Shown: positions 1-6,505 of the stretch, in pieces
Position numbering within the stretch: position 1 is the stretch's first letter
Layout: each line of letters opens with the position of its first letter
Source: Acholeplasmataceae bacterium
Lineage (GTDB): Bacteria; Bacillota_I; Bacilli_A; Acholeplasmatales; Acholeplasmataceae
DNA: 12,422 bases
NCBI GenBank assembly: GCA_012520715.1
Contig: JAAYNT010000127.1
Span: 1 to 12,422 of the forward strand
Direction: 5' to 3'
Program-made: the position numbers and the translations under genes
Notes under the pieces: generated by a model
What the model saw: the letters and a program-made list of their open reading frames with translations, nothing else
Database searches by the model: none
Told to the model about the DNA's origin: nothing

Positions 1-95
1 AGGGATGGTGATTGTTTTTAGTGCAATACATTTTCTATATGAATTGTTTGATGATTCAACTCCTTCTTTTAATATTATTGTTTCCAACTGATCAC
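1..95 (-). other. Region after the operon terminator; no identifiable gene
   Basis: This short edge region lies beyond the rplQ terminator. On the minus strand there is a Shine-Dalgarno-like AGAAGGAG at 61-68, so another gene may start here and run out of the window. No start codon fits well. A TTG at 57-59 directly abuts the motif and its frame stops after 13 codons, at about 18-20. An ATG at 29-31 is open to the window edge (about 10 codons) but lies about 29 nt from the motif. ECF-transporter ATPase genes often follow rplQ in Firmicutes, but too little sequence is present to say that here. Confidence 0.3.
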
Positions 96-134
96 AAAAA
101 TAAAAAAATGAGTGGAAACTTTCCACTCATTTTT
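96..134 (-). terminator. Rho-independent terminator of the ribosomal super-operon
   Basis: A perfect inverted repeat spans 104-134, centred on position 119, with 15 complementary pairs and a GC-containing core (GAGTGG/CCACTC). It starts about 10 nt after the rplQ stop codon. Read on the minus strand, the hairpin runs into seven U, one A and five U (108 down to 96), the classic intrinsic terminator form. The plus-strand side also ends in five T (130-134), so weak bidirectional termination is possible. It is the only convincing terminator in the window. Confidence 0.93.
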
Positions 135-143
135 AATAATTAA

Positions 144-497
144 TTAAACAAATTCGATAATCGCCATTGGTGCTGCATCTCCTCTACGAGGAACAGTTTT
201 GATAATTCTTGTATATCCACCGTTGCGATCTTGATATCTTGGACCGATTTCATTAAATAGTTTTTGAAGTGCATCTTGTCCGTCATTTGCTTGTTCTGGA
301 CGAACCCATTTTGCGGCTTGACGACGAGAGGCTAAATCACCTTTTTTCGCTAAGGTAACCATTTTATCGGCTAGTTTCTTTAATTCTTTTGCTTTACCTT
401 CAGTTGTTGTAATGCGATCATTAATAATAATGTCTGTTACTAAATCTCTTAGTAAGGCTTTACGGGCTGAAGTTCTTCTTCCTAGTTTACTTGCCAT
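144..497 (-). CDS. rplQ: Large ribosomal subunit protein bL17
   Basis: L17 is a bacteria-specific 50S protein near the exit-tunnel side of the subunit. The 117 residues are collinear with the family. They open with KLGRRTSARKALLRDL (residues 4-19), carry the KAKELKKLADKMVTLAKKGD helix region (35-54) and end with GGYTRI, PRRGDAAPMAIIE and a C-terminal V, all hallmarks of L17. It is the last gene of the operon, as usual after rpoA. It starts 14 nt after the rpoA TAG stop and has a weaker ribosome site than its neighbours (AAGGA at 506-510, 8 nt spacing). It ends in TAA just before the intrinsic terminator. Length and composition are ordinary, and the identification is secure. Confidence 0.98.
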   Translation of the reverse strand: MASKLGRRTSARKALLRDLVTDIIINDRITTTEGKAKELKKLADKMVTLAKKGDLASRRQAAKWVRPEQANDGQDALQKLFNEIGPRYQDRNGGYTRIIKTVPRRGDAAPMAIIEFV

Positions 498-511
498 ATA
501 AATTTTCCTTT

Positions 512-1492
512 CTATTCATCGTAGTCGTCATTATCATCATCTTGGTTGTAGCTAGATTGGAGCTCTAAACCATATTCAGCTAGACACTCTTTTAACTCTT
601 TTAATGACTTACGACCTAAATTTCTAAATTTAATTATATCTTCTTCTTTAAGTTTCATTAAATCGCCGATTTTGTAAATGCCTGCACGTTTTAATGCGTT
701 AAATAATCTAACTGAGACGTTAAGATCGTCAATTTTCTTTTCATAAATGTGATTAGTTTCATCAACTTCTTCTTCTTTAATAAAGTCAATTTGACCAGCA
801 TTTTCACTAATTTGAATGATTACGTTAAAGTGATCAATTAAAACTTTAGAAGCCATAGCAATAGCATCTTTTGCTTCAATTGCACCATTAGTTTCAACTT
901 CTAATGTTAACTCATCATCATCACCACGAGTTTTTTCAATATGATATGCAACTCTTAAAATTGGTGAATATAGTGAATCGATTGCGATTAATCCAACTTG
1001 ATTGCCTGAAAATATTTTATTTTCATCAGCAGAAACATAACCAACACCTCTACGAACTGTAACAGTCATTGATAATGTTGCAGTTTCGTTTAAGTTAGCA
1101 ATAATCAAATCAGGATTGACAATTTCAACTCCTGTAACTTGACCAAAGTCTCCGGCTGTTACTACAGCTGGACCAGCTACGTTTAAATATAATTTTTGTT
1201 CAAAGTCTTGATCTAGAGAATCAACTCTAAAAATTACTTCTTTTAAATTTAAGATAATACCCATCACATCTTCATATACTCCAGGAATAGTTGAAAATTC
1301 ATGTTGGACTCCATCGATTTCAACGTTTACAATTGCTGCTCCTGGCATTGAAGATAATAATACTCTTCTTAGTGCGTTACCAAGTGTTATTCCATAACCA
1401 CGTTGTAGTGGTTTAATAGTAAACTTGGCTTTATTACCGTCTTTTGATATTTCTTCAACAGACGTTGGTAGTTCAAATAGTAAATCTCTCAT
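512..1492 (-). CDS. rpoA: DNA-directed RNA polymerase alpha subunit
   Basis: The alpha subunit dimerises to nucleate assembly of core RNA polymerase, and its C-terminal domain contacts upstream promoter DNA and activators. The 326 residues show an N-terminal assembly domain (about 1-230) with the conserved GYGITLGNALRRVLLSSMPG segment (32-51). A flexible linker follows (about 231-250), then a C-terminal domain (about 252-312). In that domain R262 and the NLGRKS loop (291-296) match the DNA-contacting Arg265 and Asn294-Ser299 region of E. coli alpha. A strongly acidic tail (about 318-326, mostly D/E) extends past the usual end of the domain. The upstream ribosome site is AAGGGGAG. The gene starts 17 nt after rpsK, ends in TAG, and sits in the standard S11-alpha-L17 order. 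Confidence 0.98.
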   Translation of the reverse strand: MRDLLFELPTSVEEISKDGNKAKFTIKPLQRGYGITLGNALRRVLLSSMPGAAIVNVEIDGVQHEFSTIPGVYEDVMGIILNLKEVIFRVDSLDQDFEQKLYLNVAGPAVVTAGDFGQVTGVEIVNPDLIIANLNETATLSMTVTVRRGVGYVSADENKIFSGNQVGLIAIDSLYSPILRVAYHIEKTRGDDDELTLEVETNGAIEAKDAIAMASKVLIDHFNVIIQISENAGQIDFIKEEEVDETNHIYEKKIDDLNVSVRLFNALKRAGIYKIGDLMKLKEEDIIKFRNLGRKSLKELKECLAEYGLELQSSYNQDDDNDDYDE

Positions 1493-1509
1493 TTATTATT
1501 CTCCCCTTT

Positions 1510-1896
1510 CTATCCACGCGGACGTTTTGGTGGACGACAACCGTTATGTGGAACTGGTGTCGAATCTTTAATCGCTGTGATTTCTAAACCGGCTGCTTGG
1601 ATAGATCTAATTGCGGCTTCACGTCCAGGACCTGTTCCTTTAACGTATACCTCAACTTTAATCATACCATTGTCAATAGCAGCTTTAGTAGCAGCTTCTG
1701 CTGTAACTTGAGCAGCAAATGCAGTCGATTTACGACTACCTTTAAAGCCCATGGCACCAGCGCTTGACCATGATATTGCATTTCCATTTGTATCTGTAAT
1801 TGTTACAATAGTGTTATTAAATGTAGTGTGAATATGAGCTATTCCTAGAGGAACGTTTTTTCTGACTCTACGTCTAGTTGTTCTTTTTCTTGCCAT
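1510..1896 (-). CDS. rpsK: Small ribosomal subunit protein uS11
   Basis: S11 sits on the 30S platform, binding 16S rRNA near the mRNA exit (E-site) region with S7 and S18. The 128-residue protein has the expected basic N-terminus (ARKRTTRRRVRKNVP), then GIAHIHTTFNNTIVTITD (18-35), WSSAGAMGFKGSRKSTAFAAQ (43-63), the GPGRE turn and the C-terminal PVPHNGCRPPKRPRG. All are diagnostic for S11. It has a strong ribosome site (AAAGGAGG) 18 nt after rpsM and ends in TAG, with the rpoA ribosome site immediately following. Length and motif content are normal. Confidence 0.98.
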   Translation of the reverse strand: MARKRTTRRRVRKNVPLGIAHIHTTFNNTIVTITDTNGNAISWSSAGAMGFKGSRKSTAFAAQVTAEAATKAAIDNGMIKVEVYVKGTGPGREAAIRSIQAAGLEITAIKDSTPVPHNGCRPPKRPRG

Positions 1897-1914
1897 TTTA
1901 TATTCCTCCTTTAA

Positions 1915-2277
1915 TTATCTTTTCTTACCAGGTGCTTGCTTTTTACCCTTACGAGTACGTGCATTATTTCTGGTATTTTGACCACGAACAGGTAGTCCGC
2001 GGCGATGTCTCATTCCACGATAAGATCCAATATCCATTAGATCTTGAATAGATTTTGAAACATCTCTACGTAAATCTCCTTCGACTTTATACTTAGCGAC
2101 TTCCGCTCTAATTCTACCTAATTCTTCATCAGTTAGTGCGTGTACTCTTGTATTTTCGTCGACTTGAGCGTCTTTTAAAATTTGTTTTGATGTTGGTAAA
2201 CCGATTCCATAAATATAAGTAAGTGAAATAACTATTCTTTTATTATTAGGAATGTCAACGTTTGCTATTCTTGCCAT
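1915..2277 (-). CDS. rpsM: Small ribosomal subunit protein uS13
   Basis: S13 lies in the 30S head, forms the intersubunit bridge with L5 and touches P-site tRNA through its C-terminal tail. The 120 residues contain the N-terminal helix-two-turn-helix region (ARIANVDIPNNKRIVISLTYIYGIG), the middle GDLRRDVSKSIQDLMDIGSYRGMRHRRGLPVRGQ block split over about 67-99, and the basic tail NARTRKGKKQAPGKKR that reaches the decoding site. All are typical. The start follows rpmJ by 14 nt, and its ribosome site TAAGGAG incorporates the rpmJ stop codon. The gene ends in TAA, followed by the rpsK ribosome site. Identification is certain and nothing is unusual. Confidence 0.98.
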   Translation of the reverse strand: MARIANVDIPNNKRIVISLTYIYGIGLPTSKQILKDAQVDENTRVHALTDEELGRIRAEVAKYKVEGDLRRDVSKSIQDLMDIGSYRGMRHRRGLPVRGQNTRNNARTRKGKKQAPGKKR

Positions 2278-2291
2278 AACTTATATTCTCC

Positions 2292-2405
2292 TTAACCTTG
2301 ACGTTGGTTGTGTCTTGGATTTTCACAAATCACTCTAACACGGCCCTTACGTTTAATAACTTTACATTTGTCACAAATTGGTTTCACAGATGATCTTACT
2401 TTCAT
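2292..2405 (-). CDS. rpmJ: Large ribosomal subunit protein bL36, zinc-binding form
   Basis: This 37-codon gene encodes L36, the smallest 50S protein, which folds around one zinc ion and stabilises 23S rRNA near the subunit base. The translation begins MKVRSSVKPICDKCK and ends PRHNQRQG. Cys11, Cys14, Cys27 and His32 form the complete CxxC-C-H zinc site, so this is the zinc-dependent (C+) version. It lies between infA and rpsM, exactly where Firmicutes carry it. The ribosome site AGGAGGT follows directly from the infA TAG stop. Two earlier ATGs lie too close to the ribosome site, and the third ATG opens the correct frame. The stop TAA is fused to the rpsM ribosome site. Confidence 0.97.
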   Translation of the reverse strand: MKVRSSVKPICDKCKVIKRKGRVRVICENPRHNQRQG

Positions 2406-2418
2406 TTCATCATACCTC

Positions 2419-2637
2419 CTATTTTCTTCTATACGTAATTCGCCCTTTAGTTAAGTCATATGGTGACAACTCTAAAACTACGGTGTCACCAGGTAAAATG
2501 CGTATGTTGTGCATACGGATTTTACCAGAGACGTGGGCTAATACTCGATGTCCATTTTTTAATTCTACAATAAATTGTGTGTTTGGTAATATCTCAATAA
2601 CTTTTGCTTCTACTTCAATAATTTCTTCTCGTGCCAT
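2419..2637 (-). CDS. infA: Translation initiation factor IF-1
   Basis: IF1 binds the 30S A site during initiation and works with IF2 and IF3. The 72 residues are one OB-fold (S1-like) domain from end to end: REEIIEVEAKVIEILPN at the N-terminus, VELKNGHRVLAHVSGKIRMH (24-43), then IRILPGDTVVLELSPYDLTKGRI and a basic end. These blocks are nearly invariant in IF1. The gene follows map after only 4 nt, and its ribosome site (AAAGGAGTGA) contains the map TGA stop. Some Bacilli carry a small KOW-domain gene between map and infA; it is absent here. The gene ends in TAG, which begins the rpmJ ribosome site. Confidence 0.98.
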   Translation of the reverse strand: MAREEIIEVEAKVIEILPNTQFIVELKNGHRVLAHVSGKIRMHNIRILPGDTVVLELSPYDLTKGRITYRRK

Positions 2638-2641
2638 AGAT

Positions 2642-3406
2642 TCACTCCTTTTTTTCTAGTTTAGGTGTTAATATTTCATACCCGTCCTTTGTTATTACTA
2701 TCATATGTTCAAAGTGGGCACTTGGTTTTTTGTCCCTTGTTATAACGGTCCAACCATCACCAAGTACTCTTATTTCTTCAGTACCTAAATTTATCATTGG
2801 CTCTATACATATTGTCATGCCCTCAGCGAGGATGGGACCTGTATGAGGCTCGCCATAATTTGGAACATATGGCGGTTCATGAAGGCTTTTCCCAATACCA
2901 TGACCGGTAAATTCTCGAACAATTCCATATCCGAATTTATTAACATAAGATTCGATTGCGTATGAAATATCACCTACTTGGTTTCTAGGCTTTGCAGCCT
3001 CTAAACCTCTATAGAGTGCTTCTTCGGTGACTTTCATCAATTCTAAAACTTCGTTAGAAACATTCCCAATTGCATAAGTCCAAGCGCTATCAGCATGATA
3101 ACCTTGATAGTTAACGCCTAGATCAATTGAAATAATATCTCCGTCTTTTAAAATTCTTTTCTTCGATGGAATTCCATGTATTACTTCTTCATTTACTGAT
3201 GCGCAAATTGAAGCTGGAAATCCTTCATAGTTTTTAAATGACGCGGTTGCTCCGCGTTCTTTTATGAATTTTTCAGCGATCTTATCTAATTCCCAAGTAG
3301 AAATACCAGGTTTAAGATGTCGTTCTAATTCTAGCCTTGTAGCGGCTAGAATTAAACCGGCTTCTTTCATTAAATTAATTTCGCGTTTTGATTTATAGTA
3401 AATCAC
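2642..3406 (-). CDS. map: Type I methionine aminopeptidase
   Basis: Map removes the initiator methionine from nascent proteins after deformylation. The 254-residue pita-bread-fold enzyme has all the family's metal ligands and catalytic residues in order: His77 (VIHGIP), Asp95 (SIDLG), Asp106 (HADSAW), His169 (TGHGIG), His176 (SLHEPP), Glu202 (CIEPMI) and Glu233 (HFEHMI). It has no N-terminal extension or SH3-binding zinc domain, so it is the short bacterial type Ia. The start is GTG at 3404-3406, supported by AGGAG at 3414-3418 with 7 nt spacing and by the family N-terminus (I-K-S-xREI-xLMKEAG). It sits 2 nt after adk and ends in TGA inside the infA ribosome site, evidence that TGA is a stop in this organism. 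Confidence 0.97.
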   Translation of the reverse strand: MIYYKSKREINLMKEAGLILAATRLELERHLKPGISTWELDKIAEKFIKERGATASFKNYEGFPASICASVNEEVIHGIPSKKRILKDGDIISIDLGVNYQGYHADSAWTYAIGNVSNEVLELMKVTEEALYRGLEAAKPRNQVGDISYAIESYVNKFGYGIVREFTGHGIGKSLHEPPYVPNYGEPHTGPILAEGMTICIEPMINLGTEEIRVLGDGWTVITRDKKPSAHFEHMIVITKDGYEILTPKLEKKE

Positions 3407-3408
3407 TA

Positions 3409-4050
3409 TTATTCTCCTAGAATCTCTACGACTTCTTTATCAGTTTGAGGAATTGTAATTCCTGAAACATTTGATAAAAGTCCTTTTTCGTTATAATAAT
3501 CGATTAAGTCTTTTGTTTGTTCTTCGTAGATTTTAATTCTTGTTAGTACTGTTTGTTCATTATCGTCTTCTCTTTGTACAACTGGGTTAAAGCAAATATC
3601 ACAAATTCCTTCGTGTTTAGTTTTTTTGTTTTCAATGTGATAAACTGCCCCGCAGTTTGAACAAACGCGACGACCACTAATTCTTTTAACTAATAAGTCA
3701 AGTGGTGTTGCAATATTAATAACTCTTGTTATTTCCCAACCGAAGCGTTTTAAGATTTTATCTAACGCTTCAGCTTGATTGATATTTCTTGGATATCCAT
3801 CAAGAATAAATCCATTTGAAACATCTTTTGCACTTAAGCGTTCTCTAACAATGTCATTAGTTAGTGAGTCAGGAACTAATTGTCCTTTATCGATATATTC
3901 TTTTGCCAATTTTCCAATTGGAGTTTCATTTTTAAAATTATCTCTAAAGATGTCTCCTGTAGAAATGTGCGGAATATTATATCTTTTAACTAATAACTCA
4001 GCTTGTGAGCCTTTACCGGCTCCTGGTGCTCCTAGTAAAATAATAATCAT
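3409..4050 (-). CDS. adk: Adenylate kinase, long zinc-lid form
   Basis: Adk catalyses ATP + AMP = 2 ADP in the cytoplasm. The 213 residues contain the P-loop GAPGAGKGS (7-15, with Ser where Thr is most common), the NMP-binding motif STGDIFR (30-36), DGYPRN (84-89) and the LID domain (about 124-162). The lid carries four cysteines, Cys130/Cys133 and Cys150/Cys153, forming a structural zinc site typical of gram-positive adenylate kinases. Arg36, Arg88, Arg123, Arg160 and Arg171 occupy the usual phosphate-binding positions. The gene lies between secY and map, the standard Firmicutes arrangement. Its ribosome site (TAGGTGAT) begins with the secY stop codon. It ends in TAA followed by an in-frame TAG that overlaps the map GTG start. 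Confidence 0.98.
   Translation of the reverse strand: MIIILLGAPGAGKGSQAELLVKRYNIPHISTGDIFRDNFKNETPIGKLAKEYIDKGQLVPDSLTNDIVRERLSAKDVSNGFILDGYPRNINQAEALDKILKRFGWEITRVINIATPLDLLVKRISGRRVCSNCGAVYHIENKKTKHEGICDICFNPVVQREDDNEQTVLTRIKIYEEQTKDLIDYYNEKGLLSNVSGITIPQTDKEVVEILGE
3414..3418 (-). promoter_or_regulatory. Ribosome-binding site deciding the GTG start of map
   Basis: Minus-strand AGGAG lies within the last codons of adk, 7 nt before GTG at 3404-3406. It supports GTG rather than any downstream ATG as the map start; the conserved N-terminal residues of the enzyme agree. Confidence 0.8.
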
Positions 4051-4060
4051 TTTTTATCAC

Positions 4061-5362
4061 CTAAAAAATCCCTTTGTATTCATCTTGTTCAGCATCACTT
4101 TCTAATTGTTGTGCTGTTTCAATTGCTACACCAACAACAATAAGTAGTGAAGTACCACCTAAGATGATTGCTTGACCAGCTGCTCCTTTTAATCCAAAGA
4201 TTGCGCTAGTTAAAATTGGTAATACAGCTAATATTACTAAATAAATTGTTCCTATAATTGTTACTTTAAATAAAAGTTTAGCAATAAAGTTTTTTGTATC
4301 TTCTCCTGGTCTTACGCTTGGAATAAAGGCATGTGATTTCGATAAGTTATCGGCAATCTTGCCTGGATCAATTTGTAAGAATGCATAGAAGAATGAAAAT
4401 ATTACTATTAAAATAACATATAGAATAAATCCAATTGGATTAGTGTAACCAAATACTTGGTTTACCCAATAACCAGCACCAGAATCTACAGATTGACTGA
4501 AAAATCCTGCCACAGTCATTGGAATTGATAAAATAGTTGAGGCAAAAATTACTGGAATTACGCCCGCACTATTTAGCTTAATTGGTACGTTAGCATCACT
4601 TTTACCTTGACGGTTAGCGTATTGAATTGGAATTTTACGTTGTGCAGATTCCATAAATACTACCGCTAGTAAAATAGCAAAATATAGTAGTGTAATTATT
4701 ACAAACCATGCATATGACCAGTTTCCATTTGTTTTATCAACAATATAGTATTGCCACATTACAGAAAACATTGTTGGAATACTTGTAACAATGCCCGCTA
4801 CAATTAGTAGTGATGTACCATTACCAATTCCTCTTTTTGTAACCATATCGGCAATAAAAATTGAAAATGCAGTACCTGCAGCAATTGTAAGTGCCATATA
4901 TAAATGACCTACAACATCGCTACCTGCATATCTTGGATAAAAGACTGAACCTGGGCCGCTTGATGTACCTAAAATTAATGCATAACCTTGGATAAAGGCT
5001 AGAATAACCGCTAAAATTCTAGTCCAGCGGTTTAATTTAGCTTTTCCGGCTTCGCCAGTTTCAGCAATTTCTTTTACTGATGGTAAAACCATTTGTAAAA
5101 GTTGAATAACAATTGATGCTGTAATGTAAGGTGAGATCCCTAATGCTAATATTGAAAATCTTTCAAGGGCTTGCCCTGTAAAGCTATTTAATATTGCAAA
5201 GAATCCTTCACTTTGAGCTAACATTTGATTGATAGCTGCAGTGTTATAAAGTGGTACTGGAATGTAGGAAACGATTCTAAATACTAATAAAATAACTAAT
5301 GTAAAGGCAAATCTTAACATAATTGTCTTATTAGACAGTAGTCGTTTTATGCGCGCCCACAT
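4061..5362 (-). CDS. secY: Protein translocase channel subunit SecY
   Basis: SecY forms the membrane channel of the Sec translocase with SecE and SecG, driven by SecA or the ribosome. The 433 residues are of normal length. They show about ten hydrophobic segments, near 17-35, 76-92, 114-132, 152-172, 181-200, 217-237, 267-287, 310-329, 365-384 and 397-415. Recognisable signatures are FRIVSYIPVP (28-37), LGISPYITASI (74-84, after the plug), RGIGNGTSLLI (178-188), QRKIPIQYA (241-249), KLNSAGVIPVIFAS (262-275) and FYAFLQIDPGKIADNL (325-340). The C-terminal tail (about 421-430) is acidic and ends YKGIF. It follows rplO after 1 nt, with its ribosome site GAGGTGA inside the last rplO codons, and ends in TAG. 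Confidence 0.98.
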   Translation of the reverse strand: MWARIKRLLSNKTIMLRFAFTLVILLVFRIVSYIPVPLYNTAAINQMLAQSEGFFAILNSFTGQALERFSILALGISPYITASIVIQLLQMVLPSVKEIAETGEAGKAKLNRWTRILAVILAFIQGYALILGTSSGPGSVFYPRYAGSDVVGHLYMALTIAAGTAFSIFIADMVTKRGIGNGTSLLIVAGIVTSIPTMFSVMWQYYIVDKTNGNWSYAWFVIITLLYFAILLAVVFMESAQRKIPIQYANRQGKSDANVPIKLNSAGVIPVIFASTILSIPMTVAGFFSQSVDSGAGYWVNQVFGYTNPIGFILYVILIVIFSFFYAFLQIDPGKIADNLSKSHAFIPSVRPGEDTKNFIAKLLFKVTIIGTIYLVILAVLPILTSAIFGLKGAAGQAIILGGTSLLIVVGVAIETAQQLESDAEQDEYKGIF

Positions 5363-5363
5363 T

Positions 5364-5798
5364 TTAAATCACCTCAACTGTTCCACCAACTGATTTAATT
5401 GCTTCTTCTGCTGTTTTAGAAAATAAATTGGCTTTTATTGTAATCTTTTTAGTTAAAGTACCATGACCTAGTATTTTAACTCCATCTTGACGTTTAGAAA
5501 TAATTCTTCTTTCTAATAATACTTCTGGTGTTACTACGTCGCCATCAGAAAATACGTTTAGATCTTTTAAGTTTACGATCGCGTATTCTTTGTGGTTAAC
5601 ATTTTTAAATCCGCGTTTTGGTAAACGTTGGAAGAATGGAATTTGTCCACCTTCAAAGCCTGGTCTAGTACGTCCACCTGAACGTGCTAATTGTCCTTTG
5701 TGACCTTTACCAGCAGTTTTACCAGTACCGCTACCGATACCTCTACCAATTCTTTTACGATCTTTACGAGGAGTGTTTGGTTGTAATTTTGATAACAT
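5364..5798 (-). CDS. rplO: Large ribosomal subunit protein uL15
   Basis: L15 is a 50S assembly protein whose long N-terminal extension threads through 23S rRNA. The 144 residues begin MLSKLQPNTPRKDRKRIGRG (1-20) and continue with the Gly/Lys/Arg-rich stretch GSGTGKTAGKGHKGQLARSG (22-41) and FEGGQIPFFQRLPKRGFKN (48-66). The globular C-terminal part ends GGTVEVI. This composition and order are diagnostic. The ribosome site TAAGGAGGTTAGG is a near-perfect match to the 16S 3' end and incorporates the rpmD stop. The last codons (encoding Val-Glu-Val-Ile) carry the secY ribosome site, so the two genes are probably translationally coupled. Confidence 0.98.
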   Translation of the reverse strand: MLSKLQPNTPRKDRKRIGRGIGSGTGKTAGKGHKGQLARSGGRTRPGFEGGQIPFFQRLPKRGFKNVNHKEYAIVNLKDLNVFSDGDVVTPEVLLERRIISKRQDGVKILGHGTLTKKITIKANLFSKTAEEAIKSVGGTVEVI

Positions 5799-5811
5799 CT
5801 TCCTAACCTCC

Positions 5812-5991
5812 TTATTCTACTTCTACAACTTCTACTAAATGGCCAATACGATTAACCATTCCTAAAGTTGCTTCGTTTTTAACTATTGTCACAGTGTGAC
5901 CTACTTTATGAAGACCTAATGCTTTAGCTGTACTAACTTGATTAGGTTTTCTTCCGATTAAACTTCTTGTTAATGTAATTTGTAATCTCAT
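5812..5991 (-). CDS. rpmD: Large ribosomal subunit protein uL30
   Basis: This 59-codon gene encodes L30, a small 50S protein of ferredoxin-like fold on the subunit surface. The translation begins MRLQITLTRSLIGRKPNQ and continues through TAKALGLHKVGHTV (21-34) and MVNRIGHLVEVVEVE at the end. The R-S-x-IGRxxxQ, LGLxK and N-x-x-M-V-x-x-(V/I)-x-HLV pattern is that of L30, and 59 residues is the usual Firmicutes length. The start ATG overlaps the rpsE TGA stop by 4 nt (ATGA). Its ribosome site GGAGG (5999-6003) lies inside the last rpsE codons, implying coupled translation. The stop TAA is part of the rplO ribosome site. Confidence 0.97.
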   Translation of the reverse strand: MRLQITLTRSLIGRKPNQVSTAKALGLHKVGHTVTIVKNEATLGMVNRIGHLVEVVEVE

Positions 5992-6491
5992 AGAATATCC
6001 TCCACAGATAGTCCTCTAAGTGCTGCTACTTCTTCAACTGTACGAATACTCTTTAAGCCTTCGAATGTAGCACGGACCATATTAATTGGAGTTGATGTTC
6101 CAAGTGATTTTGCTAGTACGTCATTAATACCAGCTAATTCAAAAATTGTTCTTACTGCCCCACCAGCAACAATACCAGTACCTTCAGAAGCTGGTCTCAT
6201 AATAACGCGACCGGCACCGAATACACCTAATGCTTCGTGTGGAAGTGTAGTTCCAACCATTGGAACAAAAATCATATTAGCTTTTGCTGTTTCGACTGCT
6301 TTTCTAATTGCATCAGGTACTTCTTGAGCTTTACCTGTACCAAAGCCAACATTTCCTTGCTTATCTCCAACGATTACTAATGCTGAAAAGCGAAAACGAC
6401 GTCCACCTTTAACAACTTTAGTAACACGGTTGATATGAACAACTCTTTCTTCAAATTGATTTTCTTCTTGTTGTCTTCTGTCTCTTTGCAT
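5988..6491 (-). CDS. rpsE: Small ribosomal subunit protein uS5
   Basis: S5 shapes the mRNA entry channel and helps decoding fidelity; mutations in its N-terminal loop give spectinomycin resistance in other bacteria. The 167 residues contain the double-stranded-RNA-binding fold with RVTKVVKGGRRFRFSALVIV (23-42), GDKQGNVGFGTGKAQEVPDA (43-62), FGAGRVIMRPASEGTGIVAG (91-110) and the C-terminal TPINMVRATFEGLKSIR. The loop around KGGRRF is intact, so nothing suggests spectinomycin resistance. The protein ends SVEDIL, the normal family end, at a TGA stop that overlaps the rpmD start. This supports TGA as a stop rather than Trp. The ribosome site TAAGGAGG is fused to the rplR stop. Confidence 0.98.
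   Translation of the reverse strand: MQRDRRQQEENQFEERVVHINRVTKVVKGGRRFRFSALVIVGDKQGNVGFGTGKAQEVPDAIRKAVETAKANMIFVPMVGTTLPHEALGVFGAGRVIMRPASEGTGIVAGGAVRTIFELAGINDVLAKSLGTSTPINMVRATFEGLKSIRTVEEVAALRGLSVEDIL
5999..6003 (-). promoter_or_regulatory. rpmD ribosome-binding site inside rpsE
   Basis: Minus-strand GGAGG lies in the last codons of rpsE, 7 nt before the rpmD ATG, which overlaps the rpsE TGA stop (ATGA). The arrangement favours coupled translation of S5 and L30. Confidence 0.82.
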
Positions 6492-6505
6492 AATGTTGTT
6501 CCTCC

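Noticed and set aside
2378..2659. 93-codon open frame on the plus strand
   Set aside because: Antisense to infA and the end of rpmJ; both of those are conserved and in the expected order.
3779..4105. 108-codon open frame on the plus strand
   Set aside because: Antisense to the well-conserved N-terminal half of adk; no family resemblance and no ribosome site of note.
5988..5990. TGA read as Trp (mollicute code 4)
   Set aside because: Proteins ending at TGA have family-typical ends, readthrough of map would cross the infA start, and every Trp codon in the window is TGG.
5812..5991. Idea that the gap between rplO and rpsE was empty or held a decayed gene
   Set aside because: It translates to an intact 59-residue L30 with normal start, stop and ribosome site.
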